Source: Syntrophomonadaceae bacterium (GTDB lineage Bacteria > Bacillota > Dethiobacteria > DTU022). Taken from it: a DNA stretch of 7,850 bases. The notes under the pieces are model-generated. The model was not told the DNA's origin and did no database searches. It saw nothing but the letters and a program-made list of their open reading frames with translations. A program made the translations under genes and the position numbers. The stretch is from positions 1-7,850 of the forward strand of contig PWEB01000241.1 in the NCBI GenBank assembly GCA_003553305.1, given 5' to 3'. Each line of letters begins with the position of its first letter. Position 1 is the first letter of the stretch. Below, in pieces: positions 6,502 to 7,850 of the stretch.

Positions 6502-7824
6502 TTGTCCGTTGAAAATATTTACATGTCGATTAGTCGTGAATTAAAAACAGGTACTCATCCGGGCGATCTTATTGAGCAAATTGAAGATTTGGATTTTGAA
6601 CAAAAAGTTGAATTGATGAATCGGCTTTCTGATCAGGAAGCTGCCGCTATATTACAGGAAATGGAAATTTTTGAACAAGCTGAACTGATCACCTTTATTG
6701 ATAAAGCGCATTCCAGAGATATTCTTAGAAACATGGCTTCTGATGATATCGCCGACTTGATCGGGAAGCTCTCACCTGAAAATGCGCAGGAGATACTTGA
6801 AATAATCGGAGAAGAAGAACTGGCCGATTTCGGCAGCCTGCTGAAGTACCCCGAAGACAGCGCTGGCGGTATTATGACTACTGAGTTTATATCGCTTCCT
6901 GCTGATATACCGGTTGAAGAGGCCATTTCCCGTTTAAGAGAAATCGCTCCTGAAGCAGAAACCATCTACTATGTTTATGTCCTCGATCATGAAGGCCATT
7001 TGATTGGCGTAATTTCACTGCGTGATCTGATTGCTTCCTCTGATGGGACCCTCCTGAAAAGTGCCATGCGGAGCAACGTGATTTCGGTTAATGCAGGACT
7101 TGACCAGGAAGAAGTGGCCCGTATTGTTTCAAAATATGATCTATTAGCCGTACCGGTAGTCGACGATCAAGAGCGCTTGCTGGGGATTATTACAGTGGAT
7201 GATGTAATTGATGTTATGGAGCAGGAGGCTACGGAAGATATATACCGCTTTGCCGGGGCCGGTGAAATAGTCGATATGAGTTTGACCGAAGCCCCTGTCA
7301 GCAAGGTTGTTCGTCTGCGTCTGCCCTGGTTATTGATTAGTATGGTCGGTGGATTTATTTCCGGCAGCGTAATCGGGGGTTATGAAAGCACCCTGGAAGC
7401 GATTGTTGTCCTGGCTGTATTTATTCCCGTCATTATGGATATGGGAGGGAACGTCGGCACCCAGTCCTCAACAATTTTTGTGCGCGGGCTTGCAACAGGT
7501 GAAATAGATGGAAGCGAAGTTTGGCCTTATTTTTTCAGAGAAATACGTATTGGTGTGACCCTGGGTTTAATCTGCGGGTTGATAATCTCTATTGCAGCAT
7601 ATTTTTGGCAGGGCAATCCTTATCTCGGCCTGGTGGTCGGTATTTCTCTGTTAGCCACAATCAGTGTGGCAGCCCTCATCGGCACTCTGGTTCCCCTAAT
7701 CTGTAATAAGATTAATATAGATCCGGCTATAACAGCCGGCCCTTTTGTAACCACTATCAAAGATGTTACCGGCCTAATGATTTATTTTATCACGGCCACC
7801 ACCTTTATCGAATATCTTCGCTAG
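6502..7824 (+). CDS. mgtE: Magnesium transporter MgtE
   Basis: Homodimeric inner-membrane Mg2+ channel whose cytosolic domains sense Mg2+ and close the pore. From TTG 6502 the protein has 440 residues, typical of the family. Residues 1-120 form the acidic helical MgtE N domain with repeated LSDQEAAAILQEM-like hairpins. The conserved YPEDSAGGIMTTEFI (116-130) leads into two CBS domains (about 128-245, with VYVLDHEGHLIGVISLRDL and VPVVDDQERLLGIITVDDV). A linker helix and five membrane segments follow (about 275-440). The channel signatures are PVIMDMGGNVGTQSSTIFVR (309-328) and DPAITAGPFVTTIKDVTGL (407-425), whose acidic residues line the pore. TTG 6502 is preferred because GGGGGTGA (6489-6496), nearly the full anti-16S complement, lies five bases upstream. 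GTG 6472 would put that RBS inside the gene and has none of its own; ATG 6523 also lacks one. The gene has its own promoter and no visible M-box. Confidence 0.95.
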   Translation: MSVENIYMSISRELKTGTHPGDLIEQIEDLDFEQKVELMNRLSDQEAAAILQEMEIFEQAELITFIDKAHSRDILRNMASDDIADLIGKLSPENAQEILEIIGEEELADFGSLLKYPEDSAGGIMTTEFISLPADIPVEEAISRLREIAPEAETIYYVYVLDHEGHLIGVISLRDLIASSDGTLLKSAMRSNVISVNAGLDQEEVARIVSKYDLLAVPVVDDQERLLGIITVDDVIDVMEQEATEDIYRFAGAGEIVDMSLTEAPVSKVVRLRLPWLLISMVGGFISGSVIGGYESTLEAIVVLAVFIPVIMDMGGNVGTQSSTIFVRGLATGEIDGSEVWPYFFREIRIGVTLGLICGLIISIAAYFWQGNPYLGLVVGISLLATISVAALIGTLVPLICNKINIDPAITAGPFVTTIKDVTGLMIYFITATTFIEYLR

Positions 7825-7850
7825 GTATAATCAGCAAATAAATTCCTAAA

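Noticed and set aside
7826..7831. TATAAT after the mgtE stop, as a promoter for a gene beyond the window
   Set aside because: No -35 or TG extension is seen, and the window ends 19 bases later, so nothing supports it.

Overview
This window looks like a chromosomal housekeeping segment from a Gram-positive, low-to-mid GC anaerobe-type Firmicute, most likely class Clostridia. The reasons are gene order (RecJ tail, bifunctional Rel, Dtd, HisRS, AspRS, a 6S-like RNA, MgtE), strong GGAGG-type ribosome binding sites, a HisRS with the cysteine-rich insertion usual in Firmicutes, and a 6S-like RNA just after aspS, as I recall for Bacillus subtilis 6S-1. The species cannot be fixed from the sequence. 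Every gene is on the + strand.

Layout: (1) 1-263, C-terminal end of a protein most like RecJ. (2) 264-379, short AT-rich spacer with one weak promoter candidate. (3) 380-2554, rel, a full-length (p)ppGpp synthetase/hydrolase. (4) 2551-3000, dtd, overlapping rel by ATGA. (5) 3025-6117, one uninterrupted reading frame encoding a complete HisRS followed by a complete AspRS, joined by a linker of about 30 residues. (6) 6118-6501, a non-coding interval holding a strong promoter, a 6S RNA candidate with its U-tract terminator, and the mgtE promoter and RBS. (7) 6502-7824, mgtE, a CBS-gated magnesium channel/transporter. (8) 7825-7850, nothing identifiable.

How the genes work together: rel-dtd-hisS/aspS looks like one operon (4-bp overlap, then a 24-bp gap). 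It joins the alarm response to uncharged tRNA (Rel), removal of D-amino acids wrongly loaded on tRNA (Dtd), and charging of tRNA-His and tRNA-Asp. The AspRS half carries the His residue associated with non-discriminating enzymes, so it may also make Asp-tRNA-Asn. The 6S RNA candidate has its own promoter and would bind the housekeeping RNA polymerase, so two global growth-rate regulators (Rel and 6S) lie within about 6 kb. mgtE has its own extended -10 promoter and a short leader.

The most unusual feature is the HisRS-AspRS fusion. Both halves have near-normal length and all class II signature motifs, and no standard start codon with an RBS exists at the junction. A Shine-Dalgarno-like AAGGA followed six bases later by ATT lies exactly where a stand-alone AspRS would start. 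It may be a relic of a former aspS start or a weak internal initiation site.
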